From positions 330,689 to 394,688 of the forward strand of contig CANMUI010000003.1 in NCBI GenBank assembly GCA_947501045.1: 64,000 nucleotides of DNA, written 5' to 3'. The translations under genes were made by a program, and so were the position numbers. This DNA comes from an uncultured Psychrobacter sp. (lineage in GTDB: Bacteria; Pseudomonadota; Gammaproteobacteria; Pseudomonadales; Moraxellaceae). Positions 63,926-64,000 of the stretch are shown piece after piece (the first letter of the stretch is position 1; every line of letters starts with the position of its first letter). The notes beneath the pieces are model-generated. The model did no database searches. It saw only the letters and a program-made list of their open reading frames with translations, and was not told the DNA's origin.

Positions 63926-64000
63926 GAACTGACCCCCTAAACTTGGACAGTTTAAGTTTACATCAAGGACTGAGTTCTGTACTTTACAGGACTCAGTCCT
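63926..64000 (+). mobile_element. Probable IS3-type insertion sequence end (element extends past the window)
   Basis: TGAACTGACCCCCTAAACTT followed by GGACAGTTTA resembles the terminal inverted repeats of IS3-family elements as I remember them. A 10-bp perfect inverted repeat (AGGACTGAGT / ACTCAGTCCT) at 63966-64000 lies just inside. The transposase would lie beyond the right edge, so neither the gene nor a target duplication can be seen. Confidence 0.45.
63966..64000. repeat. Inverted repeat at the window's right edge
   Basis: AGGACTGAGT and ACTCAGTCCT pair perfectly, extended inwards by TCTGTA/TACAGG with one wobble, giving a 16-bp stem with a CTT loop. It sits inside the suspected IS end. 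Confidence 0.9.

Noticed and set aside
1..64000. tRNA, rRNA or CRISPR elements
   Set aside because: No cloverleaf-like TTCRANN segment outside genes, no rRNA-like stretches and no regularly spaced repeats longer than 23 bp were seen.

Overview
The window looks like a chromosomal segment of a Psychrobacter-like member of the Moraxellaceae. This is inferred from moderate GC content, the gene repertoire (a BetT-type choline transporter, a PilB-like Trx-MsrA-MsrB protein, long FabG, PPK2, pilZ behind holB) and the habit of extending otherwise standard proteins with Asp/Ser/Lys-rich N-terminal tails. No database search was possible. No rRNA, tRNA, CRISPR array or prophage was seen. The only mobile-element trace is a probable IS3-type terminal inverted repeat at the extreme right edge.

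Layout. 1-4 kb (minus): gpsA (cut by the left edge), a YdjA-like nitroreductase, zapE and an alpha/beta hydrolase. 4.3-6.8 kb (plus): a small lipoprotein, then xseA-xseB. 6.8-15 kb (minus): pncB, a PilB-like lipoprotein methionine sulfoxide reductase broken by a frameshift, a two-gene glycine betaine/choline ABC transporter with fused binding protein and permease, and a coniferyl-aldehyde-type dehydrogenase. 15.2-18 kb (plus): lipB, ppa and two small membrane proteins. 18-22 kb (minus): dusB, betT and a HIT protein. 22-26.5 kb (plus): an orphan protein, ilvD and a Na+/H+ antiporter. A class-C beta-lactamase-fold hydrolase follows on minus.

28.1-35.5 kb is the most distinctive part. It is a counterpart of the poorly understood E. 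coli ynbABCD operon, split into two convergent units. On plus are a PAP2/dual-specificity phosphatase (YnbD-like) and a CdsA-like cytidylyltransferase (YnbB-like). On minus are an in-frame YnbA-YnbC fusion, a patatin-like protein with a degenerate catalytic dyad, and a short-chain dehydrogenase. Together they carry CDP-activation, head-group transfer, dephosphorylation, hydrolase and methyltransferase functions, as expected of a pathway making or remodelling an unusual phospholipid.

35.6-39.4 kb (minus) is a compact cluster: an amidase, a deacetylase close to H. pylori HP0310/PgdA, a small CxxC protein and a CobW-type GTPase. 39.5-45.1 kb holds a DUF442-like phosphatase, a MaoC hydratase and a long FabG on minus, with a divergent thiolase on plus. 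The last three reproduce the mycobacterial htdX-fabG4-fadA2 layout. PPK2 follows.

46.5-56.4 kb (minus) is housekeeping: holB-pilZ, the envelope operon exbB-exbD-msbA-lpxK-kdsB, and rsmG-parA-parB, which usually lies near the chromosomal origin. 56.7-61.5 kb (plus) has a Lon-type protease, a WYL regulator and a TerD-like protein. The window ends with a voltage-gated-type K+ channel and a zinc-ribbon membrane protein (minus), then an OmpW-type porin (plus) next to the IS end.
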